Shown piece by piece: positions 36,550 through 47,620 of a stretch of 64,000 nucleotides of DNA. The translations under genes and the position numbers were made by a program. Numbering within the stretch: position 1 is the first letter of the stretch; each line of letters begins with the position of its first letter. Source of the DNA: Oceanisphaera litoralis (lineage in GTDB: Bacteria > Pseudomonadota > Gammaproteobacteria > Enterobacterales > Aeromonadaceae); contig NZ_JAFBBE010000004.1 in assembly GCF_016907015.1 (NCBI RefSeq), positions 1 through 64,000 of the forward strand, written 5' to 3'. Under the pieces are notes generated by a model. That model saw only the letters and a list, made by a program, of their open reading frames with translations, did no database searches and was not told where the DNA came from.

Positions 36550-39378
36550 ATGCCGGCCATGTCTTTTTTCCATTCACGTTTCCATTCACGTTTCAGCCTG
36601 CGGGTATACATCACCAGCATGTTTACCGCCCTGATTATTCTGCTGGGTGCCGTGCTCATTTATGCGCAGCACCGCCATAACAGCGCTTTTCTGCTGGCCG
36701 GCAGCGAATACCGCCTGGACGTACTGAAAAACCGGCTGAGCCGGCAGCTGGAGCACGAGCTGAGCAACATTCATACCGGCCTGACCCTGATGCGAAGCAA
36801 TGGCGTCACCCTCGCCACCAGCGAACAGGATCCTGCTCGCTGGTGGCCCCTGTTGCATCCCTTGCTGACCGCCAATCCTCAGGTCACCGCTTTCTATGTG
36901 GGCGAGTCCGATGGCCGTATCCTGGCGTTTCGCATGATGCGTGATCAACAGGTGCGCACGGCCTTCGCTGCACCGGAAACGGCGGATTTGATGATGGTGA
37001 TCATGGCGCCGGACAGCGCCGCCCGCCGCTTCTATTTCGATCAGGCTTATCGAATGGTCGACGAGACCGAGGTCCATGCCGAGTCCTTCGATAGCCGTAC
37101 CCGCCCCTGGTTCGCTCCCAGCCTGGCACAGCCGGATCTGCACATCACCCCGCCTTACCATTTTCACTCTTCACAGGTTCCGGGTATTACCCTGTCTCTG
37201 GGCGATGCCGGCCAGCAACGGGTGTGGGCGGCCGATTTGCTGCTGCGCGATCTGGATGCACAGCTCAAGCTGGGGTTACCCGAGGCCCGCACCCTGCTGT
37301 TGCAGGCACCGGCGTTTCAGGTGCTGGCCAGCAGCCAGCCCGACTCGGCCCCCGCCGACACGCTACCGGACTTTCATGGTCTGAAGGGCTTCGAGATATT
37401 GTCGACCCGGCCCGACCTGGCAAGCTGGGAGGTCGAGCTGGACGGTGACCTCTGGCTGGGTCAGCAGACTCCGCTGACCCTGACAGCGGGCAGTAACAGC
37501 AAGCTGGATCTGCGGCTGTCCACGCTAATCCCCTATCGCAAGCTGATGGCAAACGCGCTGGACTTTGGCCGCACCCAGACATGGCTGACGCTGCTGATTG
37601 TGGCATTGAGCCTGCCGGTGGTCATCATGGCGTCTCGTGCCATTTCGCGCCCCCTGCGGCAAATGGCAGAAGACTTGAAAGGGATTCAGGAGTTCGACTT
37701 TAACGGCCTGAAAGCACGGCACTACTTCTACCGGGAGCTGGATGCCCTGGCCCGCGCCATCACCCTGATGCATCGCACCCTGGCCGGCTTTATCCAGGAA
37801 CTGCGCAGCCTGTCGCAGAGCGATGATTTCAACGACATGCTGCAACGACTCAGCCAGGGCATACAACACCTGAGCGGCGGGCAGCGCTGCCTGGTATACC
37901 GGGCCAGGCAGCAAGAACACGCACCTTGTCTGGTATTGCTGGACAAGGAGCAACAACACCAAGTCCCCCTGCCCGACAAGGCCGAGCCCGACGAACTGTC
38001 GGCACTGCTCCTGCAATCGCTGGAAGGCCATGGCCTGCGCTTTGAGCCGCCCTGGCTTTTGTATGATCGTTTCGGCAAACTCAACGGCGCCATTGTTCTT
38101 GGCCTGGGCTACGGGGCGGCTCCCCTTTCTGCCGGTAAACGTCGCTTTATTTCCCATTACAGCGAATTCGCCAACCTGGCACTGGAAGACATGACCCTGT
38201 TCGAACAGCAGCAGCAGATGACCGAATCGATGATTCGTGTCATCGCCTCCGCCATCGACGCCAAATCCCCCTACACCAGCGGTCATTGCCAGCGAGTACC
38301 GGAGCTGACCCTGATGCTGGCCCGCGCCGCCCATCACAGCGACACCGGCAACTACGCGGATTTCAGGCTTTCCGAACGGGAATGGGAGGCACTCTACCTG
38401 GCCTCCTGGCTGCACGATTGCGGCAAGGTGGTGACCCCCGAGCATGTGATAGACAAGGCCACCAAGCTGGAGACCATCTATAACCGGTTGCACGAGATCA
38501 GAATGCGTTTCGAGGTACTCAAGCGCGACGCAGACATCGATTACTGGCAAGGTCGGGCCGGCGGCGAGGACGAGCCCCGGCTGGCGTCGATACGAGCAGA
38601 GCAGCACCGGCAACTGGATGAGGATTTCGCCTTTATCGCCAACCTGAATCAGGGCGGAGAAACGGTCAACCAGGCACAGCTCGAGCGCCTGAACCGCATT
38701 GCCGAACGGCGCTGGCTACGTACCCTGGACAATACGCTGGGGCTGTCGTGGGAAGAACAACAACGACGCGGCAACAGCGAGCCGGTGCCGGCATGGGAGC
38801 CCCTGCTGGCCGACAAACCCTGGCACAGGATTCCCTACCCGGCCAGGGAGCGCATCGACGACGACAATCCCTGGCAAATTACCCTGGTGCAGCCCGAACT
38901 CAAGCTGGATCTGGGAGAGTGCCATAACCTGAGCATTGCCCGGGGCACCCTGACCCCGGAAGAGCGCTACACCATCAATGCCCACATGGTGCATACCCTG
39001 ATCATGCTGAGCGAGCTGCATTATCCCGATCACCTCAGCGACGTTCCCATGCTGGCCGCCGGTCATCATGAGCGCATGGACGGCCGGGGTTATCCACGCA
39101 GCCTGAAGGCCGGTGAATTACCGTTACAGGCGCGCATGATGGCGCTGGCCGATGTCTTTGAAGCCCTGACCGCCGCCGACCGCCCCTACAAACAGCCCAA
39201 GCGTCTGAGCGAGGCACTGACCATAATGGCGGCCATGGTCAGGAAGCAGCACCTGGACCCCGGATTATTCCGCTTCTTTGTCGAGCAGGAACTCTATCTG
39301 CAATACGGACACCGCTTTCTCGCCCCCGGGCAGCTGGACCCGGTGAATAAACAGCAGATACTGGAGTTAATGTCCTGA
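36550..39378 (+). CDS. membrane HD-GYP domain protein (probable cyclic-di-GMP phosphodiesterase)
   Basis: The 942 residues run in order: membrane helix near 18-40, a large periplasmic sensor region (about 41-345, double-Cache-like), second helix near 348-368 (TLLIVALSLPVVIMA), HAMP linker, a GAF-like domain (about 440-560) and an HD-GYP domain. The HD pair is His622-Asp623 in WLHDCGK, and the HHE-GYP motif HHERMDGRGYP is at 839-849. Both metal-binding motifs are intact, so c-di-GMP hydrolysis is likely. The 217 residues between them are about 150 more than in a typical HD-GYP domain; the extra segment holds KATKLETIYNRLHEIRMRFE and a charged helical stretch. The N-terminus includes a 12-bp tandem repeat encoding FHSRFHSRF. 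Monocistronic, downstream of the 11-bp repeats. Confidence 0.9.
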   Translation: MPAMSFFHSRFHSRFSLRVYITSMFTALIILLGAVLIYAQHRHNSAFLLAGSEYRLDVLKNRLSRQLEHELSNIHTGLTLMRSNGVTLATSEQDPARWWPLLHPLLTANPQVTAFYVGESDGRILAFRMMRDQQVRTAFAAPETADLMMVIMAPDSAARRFYFDQAYRMVDETEVHAESFDSRTRPWFAPSLAQPDLHITPPYHFHSSQVPGITLSLGDAGQQRVWAADLLLRDLDAQLKLGLPEARTLLLQAPAFQVLASSQPDSAPADTLPDFHGLKGFEILSTRPDLASWEVELDGDLWLGQQTPLTLTAGSNSKLDLRLSTLIPYRKLMANALDFGRTQTWLTLLIVALSLPVVIMASRAISRPLRQMAEDLKGIQEFDFNGLKARHYFYRELDALARAITLMHRTLAGFIQELRSLSQSDDFNDMLQRLSQGIQHLSGGQRCLVYRARQQEHAPCLVLLDKEQQHQVPLPDKAEPDELSALLLQSLEGHGLRFEPPWLLYDRFGKLNGAIVLGLGYGAAPLSAGKRRFISHYSEFANLALEDMTLFEQQQQMTESMIRVIASAIDAKSPYTSGHCQRVPELTLMLARAAHHSDTGNYADFRLSEREWEALYLASWLHDCGKVVTPEHVIDKATKLETIYNRLHEIRMRFEVLKRDADIDYWQGRAGGEDEPRLASIRAEQHRQLDEDFAFIANLNQGGETVNQAQLERLNRIAERRWLRTLDNTLGLSWEEQQRRGNSEPVPAWEPLLADKPWHRIPYPARERIDDDNPWQITLVQPELKLDLGECHNLSIARGTLTPEERYTINAHMVHTLIMLSELHYPDHLSDVPMLAAGHHERMDGRGYPRSLKAGELPLQARMMALADVFEALTAADRPYKQPKRLSEALTIMAAMVRKQHLDPGLFRFFVEQELYLQYGHRFLAPGQLDPVNKQQILELMS

Positions 39379-39395
39379 AGCCCATGGCTTGAATC

Positions 39396-39638
39396 TCAGA
39401 ACCGCAGGTAGATAACCGCCAGCAAGGCGCCGCCCAGCAGCAGCTTGTTTTTGAGCTTGCGCGGCATATTGGCCAGCCGCCATACCAGCCCGGCCCTGGG
39501 CAACTGGCTGGCCAGCTGCCACATTCCGGACTCGCTTTGCTCCTGCTGCCGACGCAATTGATTGGTCAGCAGCTTCAGCCGCAGCGCTTCCGCCTTCAGC
39601 TGTAATAACTGTTGTTCCTGTTGTAACGACTTGTGCAT
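39396..39638 (-). CDS. YqjK-like protein
   Basis: The 80 residues comprise a charged helix rich in Gln, Leu and Lys (HKSLQQEQQLLQLKAEALRLKLL) and a C-terminal hydrophobic segment (LLLGGALLAVIYLRF). This matches the YqjK family, found after yqjD and yqjE. Function unknown. It lies four bases after yqjE. The HD-GYP gene converges on it, 17 bases away. Confidence 0.8.
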   Translation of the reverse strand: MHKSLQQEQQLLQLKAEALRLKLLTNQLRRQQEQSESGMWQLASQLPRAGLVWRLANMPRKLKNKLLLGGALLAVIYLRF

Positions 39639-39642
39639 GGAC

Positions 39643-40038
39643 TCAGTCCTTCAAAGACCAATCGGACATGGTTTTTTTGCCCTGAATATAGGCGACATCT
39701 TCCTGCAGATCGTGCAGCGTCTCGGCCAGAAATGCGCGCTGGCTGGCAAGGTTACGGACGATGGCCCAGAAAGCCCCGCACATCAGCAACAGCAAGCCCC
39801 CCGACAGACCGAAAAACACCCACAGCCTGGCCGAATGGGACAGCACCAGATTCAGACCGAACAGCAGGCTGATGTAAGACATGAAAAACAGAAACACGGC
39901 CGCCAGTGCCAGGATACCGAGCCGCACCATGCGCTCCTTCTGGGCGACAAACTCGATGCGGGCCATCCTGAAGCGGACAAACAACAGCTCGGTAATGGTA
40001 TGCAGCAATTCCTTCAATGAATTGATCTGGCCACTCAT
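39643..40038 (-). CDS. YqjE-like phage-holin-superfamily membrane protein
   Basis: The 131 residues have an N-terminal amphipathic segment, two adjacent transmembrane helices (about 40-61 and 71-93) and a C-terminal helix, the pattern of YqjE/Holin-X proteins. Middle gene of a yqjD-yqjE-yqjK cluster. Its ATG overlaps the stop of a 28-codon ORF (ATGA), and AAGGAAGGATCA serves as ribosome binding site, lying inside that small ORF. Confidence 0.82.
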   Translation of the reverse strand: MSGQINSLKELLHTITELLFVRFRMARIEFVAQKERMVRLGILALAAVFLFFMSYISLLFGLNLVLSHSARLWVFFGLSGGLLLLMCGAFWAIVRNLASQRAFLAETLHDLQEDVAYIQGKKTMSDWSLKD

Positions 40039-40121
40039 TGATCCTTCCTTATGGCGTATCTGATGGCGTACTTGATAGCGTATCTGATGGCGTAAATTCC
40101 CGCTTGGGCGGCGCTCAACAT
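40035..40121 (-). CDS. candidate 28-residue peptide built of YAI(R/K) repeats
   Basis: An ATG-to-TGA frame between yqjD and yqjE. It starts MLSAAQAG, then contains four YAI-basic units (YAIRYAIKYAIRYAIR) encoded by four 12-bp DNA repeats, and ends KDQ. The stop overlaps the yqjE start by four bases, the geometry of translational coupling. The upstream site (GGGCGGGG) is weak. The predicted peptide is cationic and helical. Nothing besides the reading frame and the overlap shows that it is translated. Confidence 0.35.
   Translation of the reverse strand: MLSAAQAGIYAIRYAIKYAIRYAIRKDQ
40051..40098. repeat. four 12-bp tandem repeats
   Basis: ATGGCGTATCTG, ATGGCGTACTTG, ATAGCGTATCTG, ATGGCGTAAATT in direct succession, within the leader of yqjE. 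They end 13 bases from its start codon and include the candidate peptide above. Confidence 0.85.
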
Positions 40122-40219
40122 GGCCCCGCCCAAGACCTTTTATCCTGTCCGCTCCGCAACCGGTCGCCCACAGAGGACCCCGCCGTCACACCAACAGGCA
40201 GCCACGACTCACCGGCGAC

Positions 40220-40531
40220 TCACCGGCGACTCAGCAAGGCACCCAGTACCAGCCCGAACAGGGCCGCAATGCCCATGGCATGATAGGGTTTGCTGTGCAC
40301 CAGATCATCGGTCTGCGCCGCCGCCTGACGGGTACGATCCACCACGGAACCCTCCAGCTCCGAAAACTGCCTCTGCGCCCGACCCAGCTGGGCTTTCAGC
40401 TTTTCTTTCAGTGCCTTGCTCTCCTGGGTACCATCATCGACCGCCGCCTGATAGAGTGCTTCGGCGTCTTTGAGTACCTGCTTGACGTCATCCATCAATA
40501 CTGCTCTTTCTGCTTCGTAGTTCCGGCTCAT
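40220..40531 (-). CDS. YqjD/ElaB/YgaM family membrane-anchored protein (DUF883)
   Basis: The 103 residues have a long charged helix and a single C-terminal transmembrane segment (YHAMGIAALFGLVLGALLSRR, near 83-103), the tail-anchored layout of YqjD/ElaB. These proteins bind 70S ribosomes at the membrane in stationary phase in E. coli, and a similar role is inferred. A strong AAGGAGG-like site precedes the ATG. First gene of the yqjD-(small ORF)-yqjE-yqjK series. The 272 bp upstream hold a likely promoter and two GC-rich inverted repeats (40678-40706, 40750-40777) that may end the gene upstream. Confidence 0.85.
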   Translation of the reverse strand: MSRNYEAERAVLMDDVKQVLKDAEALYQAAVDDGTQESKALKEKLKAQLGRAQRQFSELEGSVVDRTRQAAAQTDDLVHSKPYHAMGIAALFGLVLGALLSRR

Positions 40532-40803
40532 ATCGCCTCCTTATCCAATCAGAAATAAACATCTTGTTTTAAACAACCCAATGCCTGTTTACCATATCCA
40601 CTAACCCGCCAAGTGGCCAGCCCACCGGAATATTTTTGGTTATTGCCGAGGCGTTCAACGACGAGAGCGGGACGGAGGCCCCGGAGCCGATGTCAGCGCC
40701 GGGGGCTTGGCTCAGGAAAGTTCGCCGTGATCCGAAATGATAAACCGGGCCGAAACCCGCACGGAAGCAGGTTTCGGCAACAACGTCAGGATTTGATGGC
40801 GAG

Positions 40804-41193
40804 TCATACGAAGGCCGCGAGCACCTCGCTGTGAGAGGCACCGCTCAGATTTTTATCGATATCCTTGTACAGCGCCTTGCGCAGGCGGTCATCCATGGCA
40901 TCGCGCAGTAGTCCGAGAAACTGGGGGGGTGCCGACAGATAGAAACCCCGAATTTCGTTGGTATCCAGCGCATGACGGATCCTGGCGATAATGTCACGTG
41001 CGAAGCGTTGGTTCTCGGTATGACGGGGGTCGCTTTTCTCCGGTATTGTCTGCACGTCGCTGACAAGATCACTCGCCTTGAGCCGCGCTTCCGGATGAGC
41101 GAGATCCATGACCTCTTCAAACACGTCTTCGATCCGGTCTTGCAGGTAAACAACGGCTTTTGAAGCATCAGCCACTACGATCCAGTCTGCCAT
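40804..41193 (-). CDS. host-attachment family protein (PF10116-like)
   Basis: The 129 residues begin MADWIVVADASKAVVYLQ. They continue with an acidic/Arg-rich region containing ARLKASDLVSDVQ, then RFARDIIARIRHAL and FYLSAPPQFLGLLRDAM, ending DIDKNLSGASHSEVLAAF. This is the pattern of 'protein required for attachment to host cells', an eRF1-domain-like family named from Agrobacterium but widespread in free-living bacteria. The ATG at 41193 has a perfect AGGAGG six bases upstream; the frame extends to 41226 without reason to use it. The biochemical function is unknown. Confidence 0.8.
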   Translation of the reverse strand: MADWIVVADASKAVVYLQDRIEDVFEEVMDLAHPEARLKASDLVSDVQTIPEKSDPRHTENQRFARDIIARIRHALDTNEIRGFYLSAPPQFLGLLRDAMDDRLRKALYKDIDKNLSGASHSEVLAAFV

Positions 41194-41318
41194 ATGGCAC
41201 CTCCTGTTGATGGTAGGAATATCCAAGGGTAGTGAAGATTCCTAAGTATCGTCCATTTTTCACAAACCGGCTGAAGCCTTCGGCACAACCTTTATCCGGC
41301 TGATGCCTGGCGCACAAC

Positions 41319-41350
41319 AAAAAAAAAGCCCTGCTGAACAGCAGGGCTTT
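41319..41350 (-). terminator. rho-independent terminator of gcvP
   Basis: On the minus strand, AAAGCCCTGCTG, two-base loop, CAGCAGGGCTTT, followed by a run of nine T. A textbook terminator about 60 bases past the gcvP stop. Confidence 0.92.
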
Positions 41351-41408
41351 CGGTTTCCAACTTGATTGTCACGGTTTCCAACTTAATTGGCCGTGATCAG
41401 CTTATCGC

Positions 41409-44291
<2,883 letters not shown>

Positions 44292-44385
44292 TTCTTCACT
44301 TCCTTTATAGGCCAGCAGCCCGGAAAAACACAGGCGAGCGGCCCCTGGGGGGTACTTGCCGGCAAGGTCTGGAATTTGATTGCAG

Positions 44386-44403
44386 GGTCGAATTTATTCG
44401 ACC
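44386..44403. other. inverted repeat in the gcvH-gcvP gap
   Basis: GGTCGAAT, two-base centre, ATTCGACC: a perfect dyad about 95 bases upstream of the gcvP start. No T-tract follows, so it is a candidate protein-binding site for a separate gcvP promoter or a transcript hairpin. Confidence 0.4.
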
Positions 44404-44537
44404 AAACACCACATCAAGGCAGGGTCTGGTCTATGGTCATGGCGCCGTGGAGCAACCGAGAACGCGGGTTTTTCAAACGGGGTTCGACCCTGTCTGCCGC
44501 CCTTTGGCTCGTTTAAATGAACCAAGGGTGCACAACA

Positions 44538-44558
44538 AAGCCCCCTGTTCGGGGGCTT
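44538..44558 (-). terminator. terminator or attenuator after gcvH
   Basis: On the minus strand AAGCCCCC, five-base loop, GGGGGCTT, then TGTTGTG. It begins four bases after the gcvH stop and could reduce read-through from gcvTH into gcvP. Confidence 0.7.
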
Positions 44559-44562
44559 GTGA

Positions 44563-44952
44563 TTACTCTTCGTCGATGCTGCTTTCGTAGCCTGCCGCAT
44601 CCAGCAGCTCGTCCAGATCGGACTCGTCAGCCAGCTTGATACGGAACAACCAGCCGTCACCGAAGGAGTCGGAGTTGACCAGTTCGGGGCTGTCTTCCAG
44701 CTCTTCGTTGACGGCAATGATTTCACCGCTGACCGGCGCATAGATATCGGAGGCGGCTTTTACCGACTCGCATACGGCGCAGTCTTCACCGGCATCGACG
44801 GTGCGACCCACTTCGGGCAGCTCAACAAACACCATATCACCCAACAGTTCCTGGGCATGCTCGGTAATACCGACCACCGCCTCACCGTTAGCTTCCAGAC
44901 GTACCCATTCGTGGGAGCGGGCATACTTCAATTCACTGGGGATATTGCTCAT
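44563..44952 (-). CDS. gcvH: glycine cleavage system H protein
   Basis: Lipoylated shuttle protein of the glycine cleavage complex. The 129 residues equal E. coli GcvH. The lipoyl-lysine motif is [18 protein letters not shown], with Lys near 65. The C-terminus is acidic (SSIDEE). The ATG at 44952 follows GAGGAACAACTG; the upstream open frame is in the gcvT-gcvH gap and not homologous. Confidence 0.97.
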   Translation of the reverse strand: MSNIPSELKYARSHEWVRLEANGEAVVGITEHAQELLGDMVFVELPEVGRTVDAGEDCAVCESVKAASDIYAPVSGEIIAVNEELEDSPELVNSDSFGDGWLFRIKLADESDLDELLDAAGYESSIDEE

Positions 44953-44981
44953 CAGTTGTTCCTCATTGTTTCTTGTGATTC

Positions 44982-46085
44982 TTAAAATTCGGCGACCGCT
45001 TTGCCGAAGCGTACGAAGGTCGGTTTTACTACCGACACCGGCATCCATTTTTTACGCATTTCAACTTCTGCATTGGCTCCCACAGAGCGCGGAACCCGCG
45101 CCAGGGCAATGCTGTGTCCCAGTGTAGGCGAGAAGCTGCCGGATGTAATAACACCCTGCTGCTCCTGTCCCTGGCCGTCGGTAAAACGTACCGGGGTACC
45201 GGCGCGCAGCACGCCTTTTTCCTTCATCACCAGGCCGACCAGCTTGGGCTGGTCACCGGCGGCTTTCTGGGCTTCAAGCGCGGCACGACCGATAAAGTCA
45301 CGCTCGGCCGGTTCCCAGGCCAGGGTCCAGGCCATGTTGGCGGCCAGCGGCGACACGGTTTCGTCCATGTCCTGACCGTAGAGGTTCATACCCGCTTCCA
45401 GGCGCAGGGTATCCCGTGCACCCAGGCCGCAGGGACGCACGCCGGCGTCTTTCAGGGCATTCCACAGGGCGGGGGCCTGGTCGACGGGAACCACGATTTC
45501 GTAGCCGTCTTCACCGGTGTAGCCGGTGGTGGCGATAAAGAGGTCGCCGGCTTGCACGCCGAAGAAGGGCTTCATGGCTTCAACCGCGGCGTTTTGCTCG
45601 GCGTTGAATACCTGGGCGGCCTTGGCCTTGGCGTTGGGGCCCTGTACCGCGATCATCGCCAGCTCGGGGCGTTCGGTCAGGGTAACGTCAAAGCCCTGGG
45701 CTTGCTTGCTCATCCAGGCCAGATCTTTGTCGCGGGTGGCGGAGTTGACGATCATGCGATAGTCGTCTTCGGCAAAGAAATAGGTGATCAGATCGTCAAT
45801 CACGCCGCCCTGCTCGTTGAGCATGGGGCTGTAGATGGCCTTGCCGGGCTGGTTCGCACGAGCCACATCGTTGGCCAGCAGTGTTTGCAGGAAGGGTTTC
45901 GCCTGGCTGCCCGTGACGTCGACGATGGTCATGTGGGAGACATCGAACATGCCGGCGTCTTTACGCACAACATGGTGTTCATCAAGTTGAGAACCGTAGT
46001 TGATGGGCATATCCCAACCGTGAAAATCCACCATCTTGGCACCGGCTTCCAGGTGCTGTGGGTGCAAAACTGTTTGCTGAGTCAT
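44982..46085 (-). CDS. gcvT: aminomethyltransferase (glycine cleavage T protein)
   Basis: Transfers the methylene group from lipoyl-GcvH to tetrahydrofolate, releasing ammonia. The 367 residues include [21 protein letters not shown] near 18, [25 protein letters not shown] near 187 and the C-terminal barrel ([20 protein letters not shown]). The ATG at 46085 has AAAGGAAGCGCC upstream. First gene of gcvTHP. I see no glycine riboswitch in the leader, so regulation by GcvA/Lrp-type proteins is more likely. Confidence 0.97.
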   Translation of the reverse strand: MTQQTVLHPQHLEAGAKMVDFHGWDMPINYGSQLDEHHVVRKDAGMFDVSHMTIVDVTGSQAKPFLQTLLANDVARANQPGKAIYSPMLNEQGGVIDDLITYFFAEDDYRMIVNSATRDKDLAWMSKQAQGFDVTLTERPELAMIAVQGPNAKAKAAQVFNAEQNAAVEAMKPFFGVQAGDLFIATTGYTGEDGYEIVVPVDQAPALWNALKDAGVRPCGLGARDTLRLEAGMNLYGQDMDETVSPLAANMAWTLAWEPAERDFIGRAALEAQKAAGDQPKLVGLVMKEKGVLRAGTPVRFTDGQGQEQQGVITSGSFSPTLGHSIALARVPRSVGANAEVEMRKKWMPVSVVKPTFVRFGKAVAEF

Positions 46086-46360
46086 GGCGCTTCCTTTTAT
46101 TACAGGCCTGGCCTGTAGGCGAGAATCCGATATTGCTCCCCGATTATACCCAAGCCGGCCCGGGATAAAACCGCGCCCGACACAAAAAAAACTTATCGTT
46201 TCAACATCGGCGTAAAAGTGTGATCCAACATGCAATAGTCGTTTCAACGAAAGGAAGTGCCAATAATGGCATTACCACCAAAAAACAAACAAAAATTTAA
46301 TATTATATACACTTAAATGTCGATTAATAAGCATAAGTGCAACTAATGGGGAGGTGAATA

Positions 46361-46387
46361 ATGAAAATACACACTCAAGAAAACTAA
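46361..46387 (+). CDS. candidate 8-codon leader peptide (MKIHTQEN)
   Basis: A minimal ORF preceded by GGGGAGGTG seven bases before its ATG, one of the strongest Shine-Dalgarno sequences in the window. An AT-rich stretch upstream (about 46290-46325, with TATTATATA) could be its promoter. Its stop codon lies in the first arm of a terminator. The whole unit would be a transcript of roughly 100 nt. Nothing follows on the plus strand except the antisense of ubiI, so it is not the leader of a downstream gene. The remaining part of the 46086-46405 gap shows only the gcvT promoter region. Confidence 0.4.
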   Translation: MKIHTQEN

Positions 46388-46416
46388 TCCCGAGAAGCTC
46401 ACGGATTAGTTTTTCT
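46381..46416. terminator. bidirectional terminator between the small ORF and ubiI
   Basis: AAACTAATCC, 12-base loop, GGATTAGTTT, with T5 following on the plus strand and TTTTC on the minus strand. Each arm contains the stop codon of one of the two convergent frames. Confidence 0.75.
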
Positions 46417-47617
46417 CAGGTGTCGACAACCTGGATTGCAGCCCGCCGATACCCAGGGCATGGGTGGCCAGCTTACGTTTAAGCGGCGTCAGCCGGTCGG
46501 TCAGGCTCAATCCCAGCCCTCGCAGGCCGCGCACCAGCGGATGCGGATGGGTAAAAAGACGCTTGAGCCCTTCCATTGCCGCCAGCAGGGTCGCGGCTTC
46601 GGCCTTGCGCCAGCGCTCGAAGGATTTGAGCCCGGCCAGGTCGCCGATGTCCCTCCCCTCTCTATGCAGCCGGAGCAGCGTCTCGGCCAGCGCGGCCGCA
46701 TCCTGCAGTCCCAGGTTGACGCCCTGCCCCGCCAGCGGATGTATGGTATGAGCCGCATCGCCGATCAGGGCCCAGCGCGGCCCGCAGAACTGCTGGCTGA
46801 AGCGCGCCTTGAGCGGAATCGCCATGCGGGGCCCCACCACCTGGCACAGGCCCAGTCGCAGATCGAAGGCCTGGGAAAGTATCTTGTTGAACTCGGTGTC
46901 TGATAACGCCAGCCGCTCTGCCGCCTGCTCCGGCGCACAGGACCAGACGATGGAGCACTGGTGCGGGTCGGCCAGCGGCAGAAAGGCCAGAATATCGTTA
47001 CCGCGAAAGATCTGCCGGGCAGTCCGGCCATGGGGCTCTGTGGTGGCCACCGTCGCGACCAGGGCGCTATGGTCGTAGTCCCACTCGATCATGCCCGGCT
47101 GCAGCTGTTCACGCAGCCAGGAGCGGGCACCGTCGGCGCCGACCAATAAACGACCGGTAATGGGGGTGCCGTTGTCGAGCAGCACAAAGGCGCCCTGCTC
47201 GCTCACCGAGACCGAGGCCGCCCGCGCCGGCATGTGCAGGCTGATATGAGCGCAATGACGAGCACGGGCCAGCAGGCTTTGTTGCAGCAAGCGGTTTTCG
47301 ACAATATGCCCCAGATGTGGCTGATGCATCAGGCTGGCAGAAAAGTCGATGCGGGCGCCGCTGTCGGCCTCCCACACCTCCATGTCGGTATAGGGGCCGA
47401 GCCGTTCGCTCCGGCTCGGCCAGGCCTGCAGCCGTTCGAGCAGGGTCTGGGACGCCAGGTTGATGGCGCTGACTCTGTTATCGGGAATCTCGGGTAGCCC
47501 GGGCTCCGGCGTCTGGCCTTCAATGACCGCCACCTTGAGCCCGCTGTGTTCCAGCGCCAATGCCAGGGTCAGCCCCACCATGCCGCCGCCGATCACGATT
47601 ACATCTGTCGCTTGCAT
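46406..47617 (-). CDS. ubiI: FAD-dependent 2-octaprenylphenol hydroxylase (UbiI/VisC)
   Basis: Class A flavin mono-oxygenase that hydroxylates the ubiquinone precursor ring (C5 position in E. coli). The 403 residues have the dinucleotide-binding GGGMVGLTLALALEHSG near 10-26, LLVGADGARSWLR (DG motif) near 158, and GDAAHTIHPLAGQGVNLGLQDA near 290 (GD motif). Adjacent to ubiH and upstream of gcvT as in E. coli. UbiF is related; the synteny favours UbiI. Confidence 0.9.
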   Translation of the reverse strand: MQATDVIVIGGGMVGLTLALALEHSGLKVAVIEGQTPEPGLPEIPDNRVSAINLASQTLLERLQAWPSRSERLGPYTDMEVWEADSGARIDFSASLMHQPHLGHIVENRLLQQSLLARARHCAHISLHMPARAASVSVSEQGAFVLLDNGTPITGRLLVGADGARSWLREQLQPGMIEWDYDHSALVATVATTEPHGRTARQIFRGNDILAFLPLADPHQCSIVWSCAPEQAAERLALSDTEFNKILSQAFDLRLGLCQVVGPRMAIPLKARFSQQFCGPRWALIGDAAHTIHPLAGQGVNLGLQDAAALAETLLRLHREGRDIGDLAGLKSFERWRKAEAATLLAAMEGLKRLFTHPHPLVRGLRGLGLSLTDRLTPLKRKLATHALGIGGLQSRLSTPEKN

Positions 47618-47620
47618 GCC

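Noticed and set aside
46086-46360. Possible glycine riboswitch upstream of gcvT
   Set aside because: I looked for the paired aptamer cores and linker expected of this riboswitch and did not find them; the region is AT-rich with no matching helices.
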